A DNA stretch of 64,000 nt from Bradyrhizobium sp. dw_411 (GCF_018449695.1 NZ_JAAVUY010000018.1:62001-126000); one strand, 5' to 3'; shown: positions 42,911 to 53,002, numbered from the stretch's first letter. A program made the numbers and translations. Notes: generated from the sequence alone by a model not told the origin.

Positions 42911-45900
42911 ATGCATCTGAAGCTCGACAGCAGCGGCAGCATTGACGACGGCGACGTTGCCCGCGATCTCGGGCAGGCTCCCGCCGATATCGTCGTGCTG
43001 TCGGCCGCCGACAGCGATCTTGCGGCATTCGGCGCCGCGCACGCGGAATTGCGAGGCGATTTTCCGAGCGTACGGCTGACGAATTTGCTGGCGCTCGGTC
43101 ATCCCGCGTCGGTCGATCTCTATGTCGAGCGCACGCTGTGTGATGCGAAGATTGTTCTGCTGCGCATGCTCGGTGGCGAAAGCTACTGGCCGCATGGCGT
43201 CGAGAGTCTGCGCAGCGATGCGTTGCGCCGCGGCGTGTTGTTGGCCTGCATCCCCGGCGAATTGAGCTGGGACGCGGCGCTGGCCGCGCGCGGCACCTTG
43301 AACGCCGCCGCTACCCATGCGTTGTGGCGCTACTGCACCGAAGGCGGCGTCGAGAACGCGCAACTGGCGCTGCGTTTTGCCGCGCATCTGATCGGCCGTG
43401 ACGAACGGCCCGCGCCGGCGCGGCCGATGCCGCCGGCCGGGTTCTGGCGCGGCGCGCCTGCAATCGATGATCGTCCGAACGCCATCGTGATTTTCTACCG
43501 CGCGCTGGTCGCGGGCGGCGACACCGCGGCGATCGATGCGCTGCGTGATGCGCTGGCCGCGCGCGGACTCAATGCGGTCTGTCTTTATGTGACCAGTCTC
43601 AAGGATGAGCGTTCGGCGGCGTTCCTGCGCGCGGCGCTGGCGGCCTATCCGCCGGACATCATTGTCAACGCGACGGCGTTCGCGACCGCAACGGCCCATG
43701 ATGATGCCGGCGCGTTGGCCGCGTCGGGTTGTCCGATTCTGCAGGTGGCGCAGGCCGGGATATCAAAGGCGAGCTGGGAAAGCTCATCGCGCGGCCTGAT
43801 GCCGCGCGATCTGGCGATGCATGTCGTGTTGCCGGAGGTCGACGGGCGCATTTTTGCCAATGTGATCGCGTTCAAGGAGCGCGGCGAGTCTGAGGTGGGC
43901 TTTGCGCCGACCACATTTCGTCCGGTCGAGGACCGGATCGATGCGACTGCCGATCTGGCGCGGGCCTGGGTGCGGCTGCGGCGCGCGACGAGCGATCAGC
44001 GGCGTGTGGCGATTGTGCTGGCCAATTATCCCAACCGCGATGGCCGCCTCGCCAATGGCGTCGGCCTCGATACGCCGCAAAGCCTGATCGACGTGCTCGG
44101 TGCGATGCGCGGGGCGGGCTATGACGTCAATGATTGTCCTGGCGATGTTGCGTCGATGATGCAGCTTCTTCTGGGCGCTCCAAGCGGTGTGTCATGGCCG
44201 ATCGCCGAATATCAGTCCGCCTTCGCGGAATTGCCGGACAGCGTGCAACTCGCCGTCGAATCGCGCTGGGGTGATCCGGCGCTAGACCCGCATGTCGCGA
44301 ACGGCAGCTTTCGTCTGGGCCTGCATCGCTTTGGCAACGCCGTGGTCGGCGTACAACCCGCGCGCGGCTACAACATCGATCCCAAGGCGACCTATCACGA
44401 TCCTGATCTGGTCCCGCCGCATCACTATCTGGCGTTCTATCTCTGGATCCGGCGTCACTTCGATGCCCATGCGGTGGTGCATCTCGGCAAGCACGGCAAT
44501 CTCGAATGGCTGCCGGGCAAGAGTACGGGCTTGTCGGCGAATTGCCTGCCCGATGCTATACTGGGCCCGCTGCCGCATCTCTATCCCTTCATCGTCAACG
44601 ATCCCGGCGAAGGCATTCAGGCCAAGCGCCGCACGTCTGCCGTGATCATCGATCATCTGACGCCGCCGATGACGCGCGCGGAATTGCACGACGATCTGGC
44701 GCGGCTGGAAACGCTGGTCGATGAATACGCGCTCGCGGCGGATCTCGATCCCAAGCGGGCTGCAGTGATTGCCGAAGATATTTTGTCGTTGGCCCGCGCG
44801 CAACGGCTCGATGCCGATGTCAACGTGACCCGCGAAACGCCGACCAACGATGCGCTGCGCGCACTCGATGCGCATCTGTGCGATCTCAAGGAAATGCAAA
44901 TCCGGGACGGCCTGCATATTTTCGGGCGAACGCCCGGAGATACCCAAGGCAACGACCTCCTGGTCTCGATCGCGCGGCTGCCGCGTTCCGACATCAAACC
45001 GCAGGATGCCTCGCTGCATCGCGCGCTGGCGTTCGATCTGGGCTTGGGCGATTTCGATCCGCTGACGCGCGACCTCGCCGATGATTTTGTGGGGCCGCGC
45101 CCGGCAATCCTGTCGGAGATCAGTAACGACATTTGGCGTACCTCGGGCGACACCGTAGAGCGGATCGAGCTATTGGCGCTTCGCTTGGTGTCCGGCGCTA
45201 AAGTCTGCGATGCGGCGTGGGAGCGCACCAAAGCCGTGCTTGCCTGGATCGACGCCAAATTGCGCCCGGCTATCGATGCCTGCGGCGATGCGGAAATGAA
45301 AGCGCTGCTGCACGGCCTCGATGGCCAGTTCGTGCGGCCCGGCCCATCCGGCGCGCCGACCCGCGGCCGGCCGGATGTGCTGCCGACCGGACGAAATTTC
45401 TTCGCGGTCGATGTCCGCGCGGTGCCGACGCCGTCGGCGTGGCGGATTGGGAGTCTGGCCGCCGAGCGGCTGGTCGAAAGTTATTGGCAGGAAGCCGGCG
45501 AATGGCCGCGTGCGATCGCGCTGTCGGCCTGGGGCACCGCCAATATGCGCACCGGCGGCGACGATGTCGCGCAGGCACTGGCGCTGATCGGGGCGCGGCC
45601 GTTGTGGGAAGAGACATCAGGCCGGGTCACGGGTTTCGCGATCACGCCGTTGTCGGAACTAAAGCGTCCGCGCGTCGATGTCACATTCCGTGTGTCTGGT
45701 CTGTTTCGCGATGCGTTCCCGACCCAGATGGACATCATCGGCAGTGCGGTCCGCGCCATCGCGGAACTCGACGAGCCCGATGAGGCCAATCCGATCGCGG
45801 CGAATGTCAGGGCCAAGCGAAAAGCGCTCCAAGCCGAGGGCGTGAGTGGCGAGGCGGCCGCGCGGCAAGCATCTCATCGTGTGTTCGGCTCCAAGCCGGG

Positions 45901-46588
45901 TGCGTATGGTGCAGGGCTCGGCAATTTGATCGACGATGGCCATTGGCAGGGTCGCGGCGATCTCGCGGACATCTATCTCGACTGGGGCGGCTATGCCTAT
46001 GGCGGCGGCGTGCAGGGCGAGGCCGCGCGCGGCGATTTCGCCGAGCGGCTTGCGACCATCGATCTCGTCGCGCACAGCCAGGATAATCGCGAGCATGATA
46101 TTCTCGATTCCGACGATTATTATCAATTCATGGGCGGTCTTGCGTCGGCGGTGCAAAGCCTGCGCGGCAAGGCGCCACGCATCGCCCATATCGATACCTC
46201 GCGGCCGGAGGCGCCGATAGCGCGGCCGCTGGCCCATGAGATATCCCGTGTGGTGCGTGGCCGAGCGGCCAATCCGAAATGGATCGCCGGGGTGATGCGC
46301 CACGGCTATAAGGGGGCGTTCGAGATCGCGGCCACGGTGGATTATCTGTTTGGCTTCGCCGCCAGCACCGAAGCAGTCTCGAACCATCATTTCGATCAAC
46401 TCTTTGCGGCCTATCTGGAAGACGAGCGCGTGCGGGATTTCATGGAGACGGCAAACCCCGCGGCGTTGCGCGAGACCGCTGCGCGGTTTGCCGAGGCGAT
46501 CCGGCGCGGGCTGTGGACGCCGCGCTCCAATCGCGCTGGTTATCTGATTGCTGAATTGCTGCCGGAAGCCGAAAAGGAAATCGCATGA
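42911..46588 (+). CDS. cobN: CobN, aerobic cobaltochelatase large subunit
   Basis: The 1225-residue protein is near the usual CobN length. Family segments include GVDTPQSLIDVLGAMRGAGYDV with GLDTP-like spacing, VHLGKHGNLEWLPGK (a likely active-site His pair) and ALSAWGTANMRTGGDDVAQAL. It inserts cobalt into hydrogenobyrinate a,c-diamide together with the AAA+/VWA subunits CobS and CobT, which are not in this window. No strong Shine-Dalgarno is visible. The stop overlaps cobO. Confidence 0.94.
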   Translation: MHLKLDSSGSIDDGDVARDLGQAPADIVVLSAADSDLAAFGAAHAELRGDFPSVRLTNLLALGHPASVDLYVERTLCDAKIVLLRMLGGESYWPHGVESLRSDALRRGVLLACIPGELSWDAALAARGTLNAAATHALWRYCTEGGVENAQLALRFAAHLIGRDERPAPARPMPPAGFWRGAPAIDDRPNAIVIFYRALVAGGDTAAIDALRDALAARGLNAVCLYVTSLKDERSAAFLRAALAAYPPDIIVNATAFATATAHDDAGALAASGCPILQVAQAGISKASWESSSRGLMPRDLAMHVVLPEVDGRIFANVIAFKERGESEVGFAPTTFRPVEDRIDATADLARAWVRLRRATSDQRRVAIVLANYPNRDGRLANGVGLDTPQSLIDVLGAMRGAGYDVNDCPGDVASMMQLLLGAPSGVSWPIAEYQSAFAELPDSVQLAVESRWGDPALDPHVANGSFRLGLHRFGNAVVGVQPARGYNIDPKATYHDPDLVPPHHYLAFYLWIRRHFDAHAVVHLGKHGNLEWLPGKSTGLSANCLPDAILGPLPHLYPFIVNDPGEGIQAKRRTSAVIIDHLTPPMTRAELHDDLARLETLVDEYALAADLDPKRAAVIAEDILSLARAQRLDADVNVTRETPTNDALRALDAHLCDLKEMQIRDGLHIFGRTPGDTQGNDLLVSIARLPRSDIKPQDASLHRALAFDLGLGDFDPLTRDLADDFVGPRPAILSEISNDIWRTSGDTVERIELLALRLVSGAKVCDAAWERTKAVLAWIDAKLRPAIDACGDAEMKALLHGLDGQFVRPGPSGAPTRGRPDVLPTGRNFFAVDVRAVPTPSAWRIGSLAAERLVESYWQEAGEWPRAIALSAWGTANMRTGGDDVAQALALIGARPLWEETSGRVTGFAITPLSELKRPRVDVTFRVSGLFRDAFPTQMDIIGSAVRAIAELDEPDEANPIAANVRAKRKALQAEGVSGEAAARQASHRVFGSKPGAYGAGLGNLIDDGHWQGRGDLADIYLDWGGYAYGGGVQGEAARGDFAERLATIDLVAHSQDNREHDILDSDDYYQFMGGLASAVQSLRGKAPRIAHIDTSRPEAPIARPLAHEISRVVRGRAANPKWIAGVMRHGYKGAFEIAATVDYLFGFAASTEAVSNHHFDQLFAAYLEDERVRDFMETANPAALRETAARFAEAIRRGLWTPRSNRAGYLIAELLPEAEKEIA

Positions 46589-47217
46589 CCGGGTCTTCAA
46601 CAGAGGATGACGATGCGGAAAACGCCCGCCACGCGGAAAAGGCGCGCAAGCACAAGGCCGCGCGCGACAAGATCATGGCGACCAAAACCGGCGAGAAGGG
46701 CTTGCTGATCGTCCACACCGGCACGGGCAAGGGAAAAACATCCGCCGCGCTCGGCATGGTGTTTCGCCACATCGGCCACGGCTATCCCGTCGCCGTCGTG
46801 CAATTCACGAAGTCGCCGGCATGGGACACCGGCGAGGCGCGGGTGCTGGCGAAATTCCCTGAACTCGTGACGCTGCATATCATGGGCGAGGGGTTCACCT
46901 GGGAAACCCAGGACCGCGCCCGCGATATCGCCGCGGCCACCGCGGGCTGGGAGCGCGCCAAGGAACTCATTCGCGACGACCGCCACCAGATGGTGCTGCT
47001 GGATGAACTCAACATCGTATTGCGCTATGAATACCTGCCCATTGAAGACGTCGTGAATTTCCTGCGCGACGAGAAGCCGCCCGGCAAGCATGTCGTCATC
47101 ACCGGCCGCAACGCGCATGCCTCGCTGATCGAGATGGCCGATCTCGTCACCGAAATGACGCTGATAAAGCATCCGTTCCGCGCGGGCGTGAAAGCCCAGA
47201 AGGGCGTCGAGTTCTGA
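46585..47217 (+). CDS. cobO: CobO, corrinoid adenosyltransferase
   Basis: The 210-residue enzyme has the P-loop HTGTGKGKTSAALGM, the motifs VQFTKSPAWDTGEA and LLDELNIVLRYEYL, and a charged N-terminal extension of about 35 residues. It transfers the adenosyl group from ATP to cob(I)yrinate a,c-diamide. Both start and stop overlap the neighbouring genes, so it is coupled to cobN and cobQ. Confidence 0.94.
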   Translation: MTGSSTEDDDAENARHAEKARKHKAARDKIMATKTGEKGLLIVHTGTGKGKTSAALGMVFRHIGHGYPVAVVQFTKSPAWDTGEARVLAKFPELVTLHIMGEGFTWETQDRARDIAAATAGWERAKELIRDDRHQMVLLDELNIVLRYEYLPIEDVVNFLRDEKPPGKHVVITGRNAHASLIEMADLVTEMTLIKHPFRAGVKAQKGVEF

Positions 47218-48698
47218 TGGCAACGCCGGCGCTGATGATCCAGGCCACCGGCTCCAATGCCGGCAAGTCGACCCTGGTCGCGGGGCTGGCGAGGGTGTTG
47301 GCGCGGCGCGGATTGAAAGTGGCGCCGTTCAAGCCGCAGAACATGTCGAACAATGCCGCGGTCGCGGTCGAGGGCGGCGAGATCGGTCGCGCGCAGGCCG
47401 TGCAGGCGCGCGCGGCGCGGATGATTCCAAGCGTGCACATGAACCCGGTACTGCTCAAGCCGGAGACCGACAGCGGTGCGCAGGTGATCGTGCAAGGCCA
47501 ACGATGGGGCACGCTGCGTGCGAAGAATTTTCTCGACAAGAAGGCGGCGCTATTACCGGCGGTGCTGGACAGTTTTGCGCGGCTGGCGCGCGAGGCGGAT
47601 ATCGTGCTGGTGGAGGGCGCGGGCAGCCCCGCCGAAATCAATCTGCGCGCCGGCGATATCGCCAATATGGGATTTGCCGCGGCGGCCGACGTGCCCGTGG
47701 TGTTGACAGGCGATATCGATCGCGGCGGCGTCATCGCGAGCCTTGCGGGGACGCATCTGGTGCTGGAGCCGGAGGAACGCGCGCGCATCCGCGGCTTTGT
47801 CATCAACAAGTTTCGCGGCGATCCCAGGCTATTTGACCAGGGCCTCACGGCTGTGACGCGCCTGACGGGCTGGCCTTCGCTCGGTGTGGTGCCGTGGCTG
47901 CCAAAGGCGGCATGGCTGCCGGCGGAAGATGCCGTCGATCTCGATCGCGTCCATGCTTCGACATCGACGCGCGTGATCGCCGTGCCGGTGCTGGCGCGCA
48001 TCGCCAATTTCGACGATCTCGATCCGCTGGGCATGGAGCCCGGCGTCAAGCTGGTGTTCGTGCGGCCGGGCGAGGCCATTCCCGGCAATGCCGATGTGGT
48101 GATCCTGCCGGGCAGCAAATCCACCATCGGCGATCTCGCTTTCCTGCGGGCACAGGGCTGGGACATCGACATCGCTGCGCATGTGCGCCGGGGCGGTCAT
48201 GTGCTCGGTCTTTGCGGCGGCTATCAAATGCTGGGGCGGACGATCGCCGATCCCGACGGCATCGAGGGGCCGTCCGGAACGGTGGATGGACTGGGCCTGC
48301 TGGATATTTCCACCGTCATGAGCGCGGATAAATCCACGCGGCTGGTTCAGGGTATTCATTCCTCAACGGGCGCGCCCATTGAAGGCTACGAAATCCATCT
48401 CGGCCGCAGCGAAGGCAGCGACTGTATCAGGCCGATCGTGACTATTGAGGGACGCCCCGATGGCGCCAGCACCGCCGATGGCCGCGTGCAGGGGACTTAT
48501 GTGCACGGGCTGTTCACCGGCGATGCCTTTCGCAAGGCGTGGCTGGCCAATCTCGGGATTGCGTCAACGCTGGCGTATGAATCGCAGATCGAATCCGCGC
48601 TGGAGGCGCTGGCCGATCATCTCGAGGCGCATCTCGATATCGAGTCTATCCTAGCTATTGCGCGCAGCCGTCAGACCACCAACGCCAGCGCGGCATAA
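47217..48698 (+). CDS. cobQ: CobQ, adenosylcobyric acid synthase
   Basis: The 493-residue enzyme has the ATP-binding start IQATGSNAGKSTLVAGLARVL, FKPQNMSNNAA, the VEGAGSPAEINLRAGD segment and a C-terminal glutaminase domain with Cys in LCGGYQMLG and the His in TYVHGLF. It amidates the b, d, e and g side chains. Its first base is the last base of the cobO stop. Its last 28 bases overlap the convergent cbiB. Confidence 0.94.
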   Translation: MATPALMIQATGSNAGKSTLVAGLARVLARRGLKVAPFKPQNMSNNAAVAVEGGEIGRAQAVQARAARMIPSVHMNPVLLKPETDSGAQVIVQGQRWGTLRAKNFLDKKAALLPAVLDSFARLAREADIVLVEGAGSPAEINLRAGDIANMGFAAAADVPVVLTGDIDRGGVIASLAGTHLVLEPEERARIRGFVINKFRGDPRLFDQGLTAVTRLTGWPSLGVVPWLPKAAWLPAEDAVDLDRVHASTSTRVIAVPVLARIANFDDLDPLGMEPGVKLVFVRPGEAIPGNADVVILPGSKSTIGDLAFLRAQGWDIDIAAHVRRGGHVLGLCGGYQMLGRTIADPDGIEGPSGTVDGLGLLDISTVMSADKSTRLVQGIHSSTGAPIEGYEIHLGRSEGSDCIRPIVTIEGRPDGASTADGRVQGTYVHGLFTGDAFRKAWLANLGIASTLAYESQIESALEALADHLEAHLDIESILAIARSRQTTNASAA

Positions 48699-49663
48699 AC
48701 CGCCGCTTCGATCACGCACGCCGCCAGATAAAGATCGAGCGCGCGGCCGATATCATCAGGTGCGGCAACACGTGTTGCCTCGGCGTTGAGAAAGGGATCG
48801 TCCGCGACGTGTTCGGCATAACGACGCGGGCCGGCCAGTGCCAATCCCAATGCGCCCGCCATCGCGCTTTCCGGCCAGCCGGCATTCGGCGAGCGATGCT
48901 TTGAGGCGTCGCGCTGCACCACGCCCAGCGATGTCCCGATCGATCCGCCGGCCATCGGAGCCGCGAGCGCCAGCAACAGCGCCGATAATCGTGCGGGAAC
49001 CAGATTGACGAGATCATCGAGCCGCGCCGCCGCCCAGCCGAAGGATTCATAGCGCTCGGTGCGATGGCCGATCATGGAGTCGGCCGTGTTGATCGCCTTG
49101 TAGGCGATCAATCCGGGCAGCCCGAGCAGCGCCAGCCAGAACACCGGCGCGACAATGCCATCGGAAAAATTCTCGGCGCAGGATTCGATTGCGGCGCGGC
49201 AGACGCCGGCTTCATCGAGTTGCTCGGGGTTGCGGCCGACGATCATCGAGACCGCTTCGCGCGCCGCCGGAAGGCCGCCTTCAGTAAATGCCGCGCGTAC
49301 GTCGGCGACGTGCTGATAGAGGCTTCGTTGCGCGATGAAGATCGAGGCGATCAGGGCGACGATGATATTGCCGAAGGGAAGTGTCTGCACGAGGAATTGA
49401 ATCAGCGCGCCCACGGCTAGCGCGATCACGACCAGGATGGCCGTGCTGTTGATCCCCTCGGATTTGCGTTGTTCGGGCGACTGGTTGTCGTGATTGAATT
49501 TCCGATCCAGCAGGTCGATCAGGGCGCCGATCAGCGACACGGGATGTCCGAGATAACGCCATAGCCAGTCGGGATCGCCGATCAGCGCGTCGAACGCCAG
49601 CGCCGCGATCACGATAAAAAGTCCACTGCTGGAGATCAGCACTTCAGTGATCCACGCGCTCAA
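48671..49663 (-). CDS. cbiB: CbiB (CobD of Pseudomonas), adenosylcobinamide-phosphate synthase
   Basis: The 330-residue membrane protein has the motif ALIGDPDWLWRYLGHPVSLIG near the start, SCAENFSDGIVAPVFW and NTADSMIGHRTERYESFGWAAARLDD, all family-typical. It attaches aminopropanol phosphate to adenosylcobyric acid. It follows the BtuF-like gene with a 20-base overlap on the minus strand. An insert of charged residues (about 55-70, NHDNQSPEQRKSEG) sits in a loop between membrane helices. Confidence 0.92.
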   Translation of the reverse strand: MSAWITEVLISSSGLFIVIAALAFDALIGDPDWLWRYLGHPVSLIGALIDLLDRKFNHDNQSPEQRKSEGINSTAILVVIALAVGALIQFLVQTLPFGNIIVALIASIFIAQRSLYQHVADVRAAFTEGGLPAAREAVSMIVGRNPEQLDEAGVCRAAIESCAENFSDGIVAPVFWLALLGLPGLIAYKAINTADSMIGHRTERYESFGWAAARLDDLVNLVPARLSALLLALAAPMAGGSIGTSLGVVQRDASKHRSPNAGWPESAMAGALGLALAGPRRYAEHVADDPFLNAEATRVAAPDDIGRALDLYLAACVIEAAVYAALALVV

Positions 49664-50528
49664 GCTCGGACGCCAGCCGCTCCAGCGCTTCCGCCAGCAT
49701 CGGGCCGCCGCACACCGTGAGCCGTTCCGGGATCACGATGCGTTTTGAGGCCGGATAAAACCGTTCGAGTGCGGGATGCAGCAGGAAGGCGCTGCCTTCA
49801 TCCTCGGCAAAGCCGCTGTCCTCGGACACCATAATGAAATCCGGCTTGAGGCCGACAATCGCTTCGAGTGACGCAAAGCCGCCCGATTTGATGCCGAGAT
49901 CGCCGGCCGCATTGGCAAGCCCGGCATTGGCCAGCAAAGAACTGGTCAGGCTGTCGCGGCCGGATACCCAGCCGCGCCGCGACACCGCCAGCACGCGCCA
50001 GGGTTTTCGCGAGGCGACGTCATGCGCATGCGCGATCGCTTTATCCAGCCGGTTGATTTCGGCCGTGGCGCGATCCGGATGTTGGGTCACCTCGCCCATC
50101 TGGCGAATGCTTTTTTTCACATCGTCCAGCGACCGCGCGACATCGAATTCGACAACGTGAAGCCCCTTGTCTTTGAGCAATTGCCGTGTCGCGAGCCTCG
50201 TGAAGCGGCCAGCGACCACGACATCCGGCGCCAGCACCAGCACGTCTTCCGCAGCGCCCGAGAGTTGCGGGAATTGCCGGGCCTTGGCGGCGTCCCAGGA
50301 GCGGGCGGGATCGCGCGCATAGGGGCTGAGGCCGAGGATCTGCTCGGGGTCGGCCAGCGCCATCAGCAACTGGTCGGTGCAGGCATTGATCGAGGCGATC
50401 CGGGGCAGGCCGGCGGCATGCGCGGGAGGCGCACCGAGGCATAGCGGCAGGCTAAGGCTTGCGGCCAGCAGCAGCAACGCGCCGAGCGCGCGTTGGTACC
50501 TCTCGCGCTTTGGCGCGGATGGTGGCAT
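49644..50528 (-). CDS. BtuF-like periplasmic cobalamin/siderophore-binding protein
   Basis: The protein has 294 residues from MPPSAPKRERYQ, giving a signal peptide (RALGALLLLAASLSLPL, cleavage near AHAA). A frame 158 codons longer exists but runs through cobD antisense and is rejected. The mature part has the class-III binding-protein fold (IASINACTDQLLMALADPEQILGLSPYA and VVVAGRFTRLATRQLLKDKG). No permease or ATPase gene is adjacent, so its transport partner is elsewhere or it has another role. Its start lies only 9 bases from the divergent cobD start. Confidence 0.82.
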   Translation of the reverse strand: MPPSAPKRERYQRALGALLLLAASLSLPLCLGAPPAHAAGLPRIASINACTDQLLMALADPEQILGLSPYARDPARSWDAAKARQFPQLSGAAEDVLVLAPDVVVAGRFTRLATRQLLKDKGLHVVEFDVARSLDDVKKSIRQMGEVTQHPDRATAEINRLDKAIAHAHDVASRKPWRVLAVSRRGWVSGRDSLTSSLLANAGLANAAGDLGIKSGGFASLEAIVGLKPDFIMVSEDSGFAEDEGSAFLLHPALERFYPASKRIVIPERLTVCGGPMLAEALERLASELERVDH

Positions 50529-50537
50529 GAAGCGCGG

Positions 50538-51527
50538 ATGAAGCACGGCGGCGATCTGACTGAAGCAATGGCGCGATATGGCGGGTCGCCGCAAATGTGG
50601 CTCGACCTGTCGACCGGCGTCAACCCCTGGCCGTGGCCGATTCCGCAGGATATGCCGGGTGCGCTGTGGCAGCGGCTGCCGTCGCGCGCCGATGAAGAGA
50701 ATTTGATCGCCGCGGCGCGTGAAGCCTATGCGGTGCCCGCGGGTGCCGAGATTGTCGCGGCTTCGGGAACCCAATCGCTGATTCAATGGTTGCCGCAATT
50801 GGCGGGCGACGGGCCGGTCGCCATTGTCGGGCCGACCTATAATGAGCATGCGGCGTCGTGGCGGTTGGGTGGTCATGAGGTGATCGCGTGTGCTGGGCTT
50901 GATGAGCTTCCGCAAGCGGTGCGCCATGCCGTGGTCGTGAATCCCAATAATCCCGACGGGCGGGTGATTTCGCGTGCGGTGCTGGCGCGCGTCGCGTCGC
51001 AATTGCGTGAGCGTAGCGGATGGCTGGTGGTGGATGAGGCCTTTGCTGATCTTGAACCTGACGTGAGCGTCGTCGGGTTATGCGCCGATCTGCCGGTCGT
51101 GGTGCTGCGCTCGTTCGGAAAGTTTTACGGCCTTGCGGGGCTGCGGTTGGGATTTGTTATCGCATCCCCAGAGATCGCGCAGCGTATTGCGCTGGCGCTT
51201 GGTCCGTGGCCGTGTTCGGGTCCGGCGCTGCATATTGGTGCCGCCGCGCTGCGCGATCGGGATTGGGCAGATCGCACGCGTCTTACGATTCAAGCTCAGG
51301 CGCAGAAACTCGATGCTGTGCTCGCCAATGCCGGTTTCACGATCGCAGGCGGCACCGGATTGTTCCGGCTCGCGCGCCGCGCTGACGCTGGCAGACTACA
51401 CACGATGCTCGCCACACAACACATCTGGTGCCGCCGCTTCGAGTGGGCCGACGATCTCCTCCGCTTCGGCCTGCCGGCAGGCGACCGCGAGTTAGAGCGT
51501 CTCGCGGCTGCGCTGGGGTCATTGTAA
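50538..51527 (+). CDS. cobD: CobD (CobC of Pseudomonas), L-threonine-O-3-phosphate decarboxylase-like PLP enzyme
   Basis: The 329-residue fold-type-I aminotransferase-like protein begins at MKHGGDLTEAMARYGG. The motifs LDLSTGVNPWPWP, VVVNPNNPDGRV and the PLP-Lys segment VLRSFGKFYGLAGLRLGF are present. It makes (R)-1-aminopropanol O-2-phosphate, used by CbiB. A longer frame upstream overlaps the divergent btuF-like start. The two starts lie 9 bases apart, so both promoters and leaders must reach into the opposite gene. Confidence 0.9.
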   Translation: MKHGGDLTEAMARYGGSPQMWLDLSTGVNPWPWPIPQDMPGALWQRLPSRADEENLIAAAREAYAVPAGAEIVAASGTQSLIQWLPQLAGDGPVAIVGPTYNEHAASWRLGGHEVIACAGLDELPQAVRHAVVVNPNNPDGRVISRAVLARVASQLRERSGWLVVDEAFADLEPDVSVVGLCADLPVVVLRSFGKFYGLAGLRLGFVIASPEIAQRIALALGPWPCSGPALHIGAAALRDRDWADRTRLTIQAQAQKLDAVLANAGFTIAGGTGLFRLARRADAGRLHTMLATQHIWCRRFEWADDLLRFGLPAGDRELERLAAALGSL

Positions 51528-51558
51528 TAGTTTCGGATCGTTGCGGCTGTTATCGGGG

Positions 51559-51760
51559 CCTCATGGTTCGAGACGCGCGAAGACGCGCTCCTCACCATGA
51601 GGAATGACCAGCCGGAACGTGACAGCAAGTGGTTGTAGCCCGGATGAGCGCAGCGACATCCGGGGCCGGTGTAGCGTTCGCTCCCGGATATCGCCGTGCT
51701 CATCCGGGCTACGGTTCAGACCTCATCCTGAGGAGCCGCGAAGCGGCGTCTCGAAGGATG
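51559..51760. repeat. Cluster of three REP-like palindromes
   Basis: A CCTCATGG...CACCATGAGG unit lies at 51559-51602. A GTAGCCCGGATGAGC...GCTCATCCGGGCTAC inverted repeat lies at 51635-51712. A CCTCATCCTGAGG...TCGAAGGATG unit lies at 51721-51760. The first and third belong to the families seen near 27214-27328 and 63548-63678. They separate cobD from the convergent FAH gene and probably limit read-through. Confidence 0.8.
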
Positions 51761-51770
51761 TGCCGCCCGC

Positions 51771-52637
51771 TCAACCCTCCGCGACGAACTTGTTCTCGAT
51801 CGTGCCGAGACCCGAGATTTCAATCTTCACCACATCACCCGGCTTCAGGAATTTCGGCGGATTGAAACCGATGCCGACGCCGGCCGGCGTTCCCGTGGCG
51901 ATGATGTCGCCGGGGACCAGCGCCATGCCCTCGGAGATGGTCGAAACCAGCGTGGGGATATCGAAAATGAGATCCTTGGTGTTGGCGTTCTGGCGCAGCT
52001 CGCCATTGACCCAGCATTTCACGTCGAGGTTTTCCGGATCGAGCTCGTCGCTGGTCGTGATCCACGGTCCCATCGGGCAGAAGGTATCGAGCGTCTTGCC
52101 GATGAACCACTGCTTGTGGTTCTTCTGGCGGTCGCGCGCGGTGACGTCGTTGACGATGGTGTAGCCGAAGATGTGGCTATAGGCGTCCTTCTTGGCGATG
52201 TTGCGGCCCGGCTTGCCGATGATGACGGCGAGCTCCGCCTCGTAATCGACGCTGGAGGTGATGTTGGCGTGAAGCTGCACATCATCATTCGGGCCGATCA
52301 CGGTATTCGGGCCCTTGGAGAAAATCGCGGGATATTCGTCGATCGCCTGATCCTTCTTGGCGCCGGCCTCGAACCCGCTGTTGGAGAATTCGCGGGCGTG
52401 CTCGCCATAGTTCTTGCCGACGCAGAAGATGTTGCGGCGGGGTACCGGAATCGGCGCCGTCAGCTTGACGTCGCCCAGCGCCAGGTCCGGCGCGCTCGAG
52501 GATATCTTGCCGTCGGCATGCCGCGTCACGAGGTCGATCATGTCGGCCACGCCGCTGACGGGGCGCACCCGCCCGGTGGCGGTATCGACGATTCCGACGT
52601 TCAGGGCACCGTCGCGGTAGAATGATGCAAACTTCAT
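51771..52637 (-). CDS. Fumarylacetoacetate hydrolase (FAH) family protein
   Basis: The 288-residue protein begins at MKFASFYRDGALNVGIVD; a frame 93 codons longer has no family character. FAH-fold segments are NIFCVGKNYGEHAREF, PAIFSKGPNTVIGPND, EAELAVIIGKPG (metal-binding Glu residues) and ATGTPAGVGIGFNPP. Related enzymes cleave or isomerise C-C bonds in diketo/aromatic degradation products such as ureidoglycolate, ketopantoate-like or hydroxyhepta-diene dioates. The substrate is unknown. It is a single-gene unit. Confidence 0.88.
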   Translation of the reverse strand: MKFASFYRDGALNVGIVDTATGRVRPVSGVADMIDLVTRHADGKISSSAPDLALGDVKLTAPIPVPRRNIFCVGKNYGEHAREFSNSGFEAGAKKDQAIDEYPAIFSKGPNTVIGPNDDVQLHANITSSVDYEAELAVIIGKPGRNIAKKDAYSHIFGYTIVNDVTARDRQKNHKQWFIGKTLDTFCPMGPWITTSDELDPENLDVKCWVNGELRQNANTKDLIFDIPTLVSTISEGMALVPGDIIATGTPAGVGIGFNPPKFLKPGDVVKIEISGLGTIENKFVAEG

Positions 52638-53002
52638 CTTCGATTTCCATTTGGGTTTGATTGTCCCGGACCCAATAACAGAAGCCCCCGTGGGATCAAC
52701 CGCGCCCCGATCAGAAATGCGCGAAAAACGGCTCAAAGATTGGCCGGCTCGTCGTGCCCCGGGTACCGCTGCGTGCAAATTGGCGAGCACGCCCACCAAG
52801 CCGCCCTCGTAACCGGACCGCCTATGTGCTGTTCGTGGTCGTGATCGGCGGGGTCCGCACCATCGAGGGGCCTGAATTTGTCGGGTGCGCCCTATGCAAC
52901 CCAATCGCGCTGCCATAGTTGAACCATGTCCCCATGGAAGGGAGTAGACACTTAAGCGTTGTCGGTTCCCGCCGGCATGTCAGCACAAGCCGGAAAAGTG
53001 GA
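52638..53002. other. Intergenic region with no recognisable gene
   Basis: About 365 bases between the FAH start and the next plus-strand gene. Open frames here are shadows or lack family content. No riboswitch, tRNA or palindromic repeat was recognised. Confidence 0.35.

Noticed and set aside
49644..51002. 452-residue version of the BtuF-like protein
   Set aside because: The extra 158 residues are antisense to cobD and precede a clear signal peptide at the shorter start.
51559..51760. Possible CRISPR array
   Set aside because: Units are different palindromes without equal spacers and belong to dispersed repeat families.
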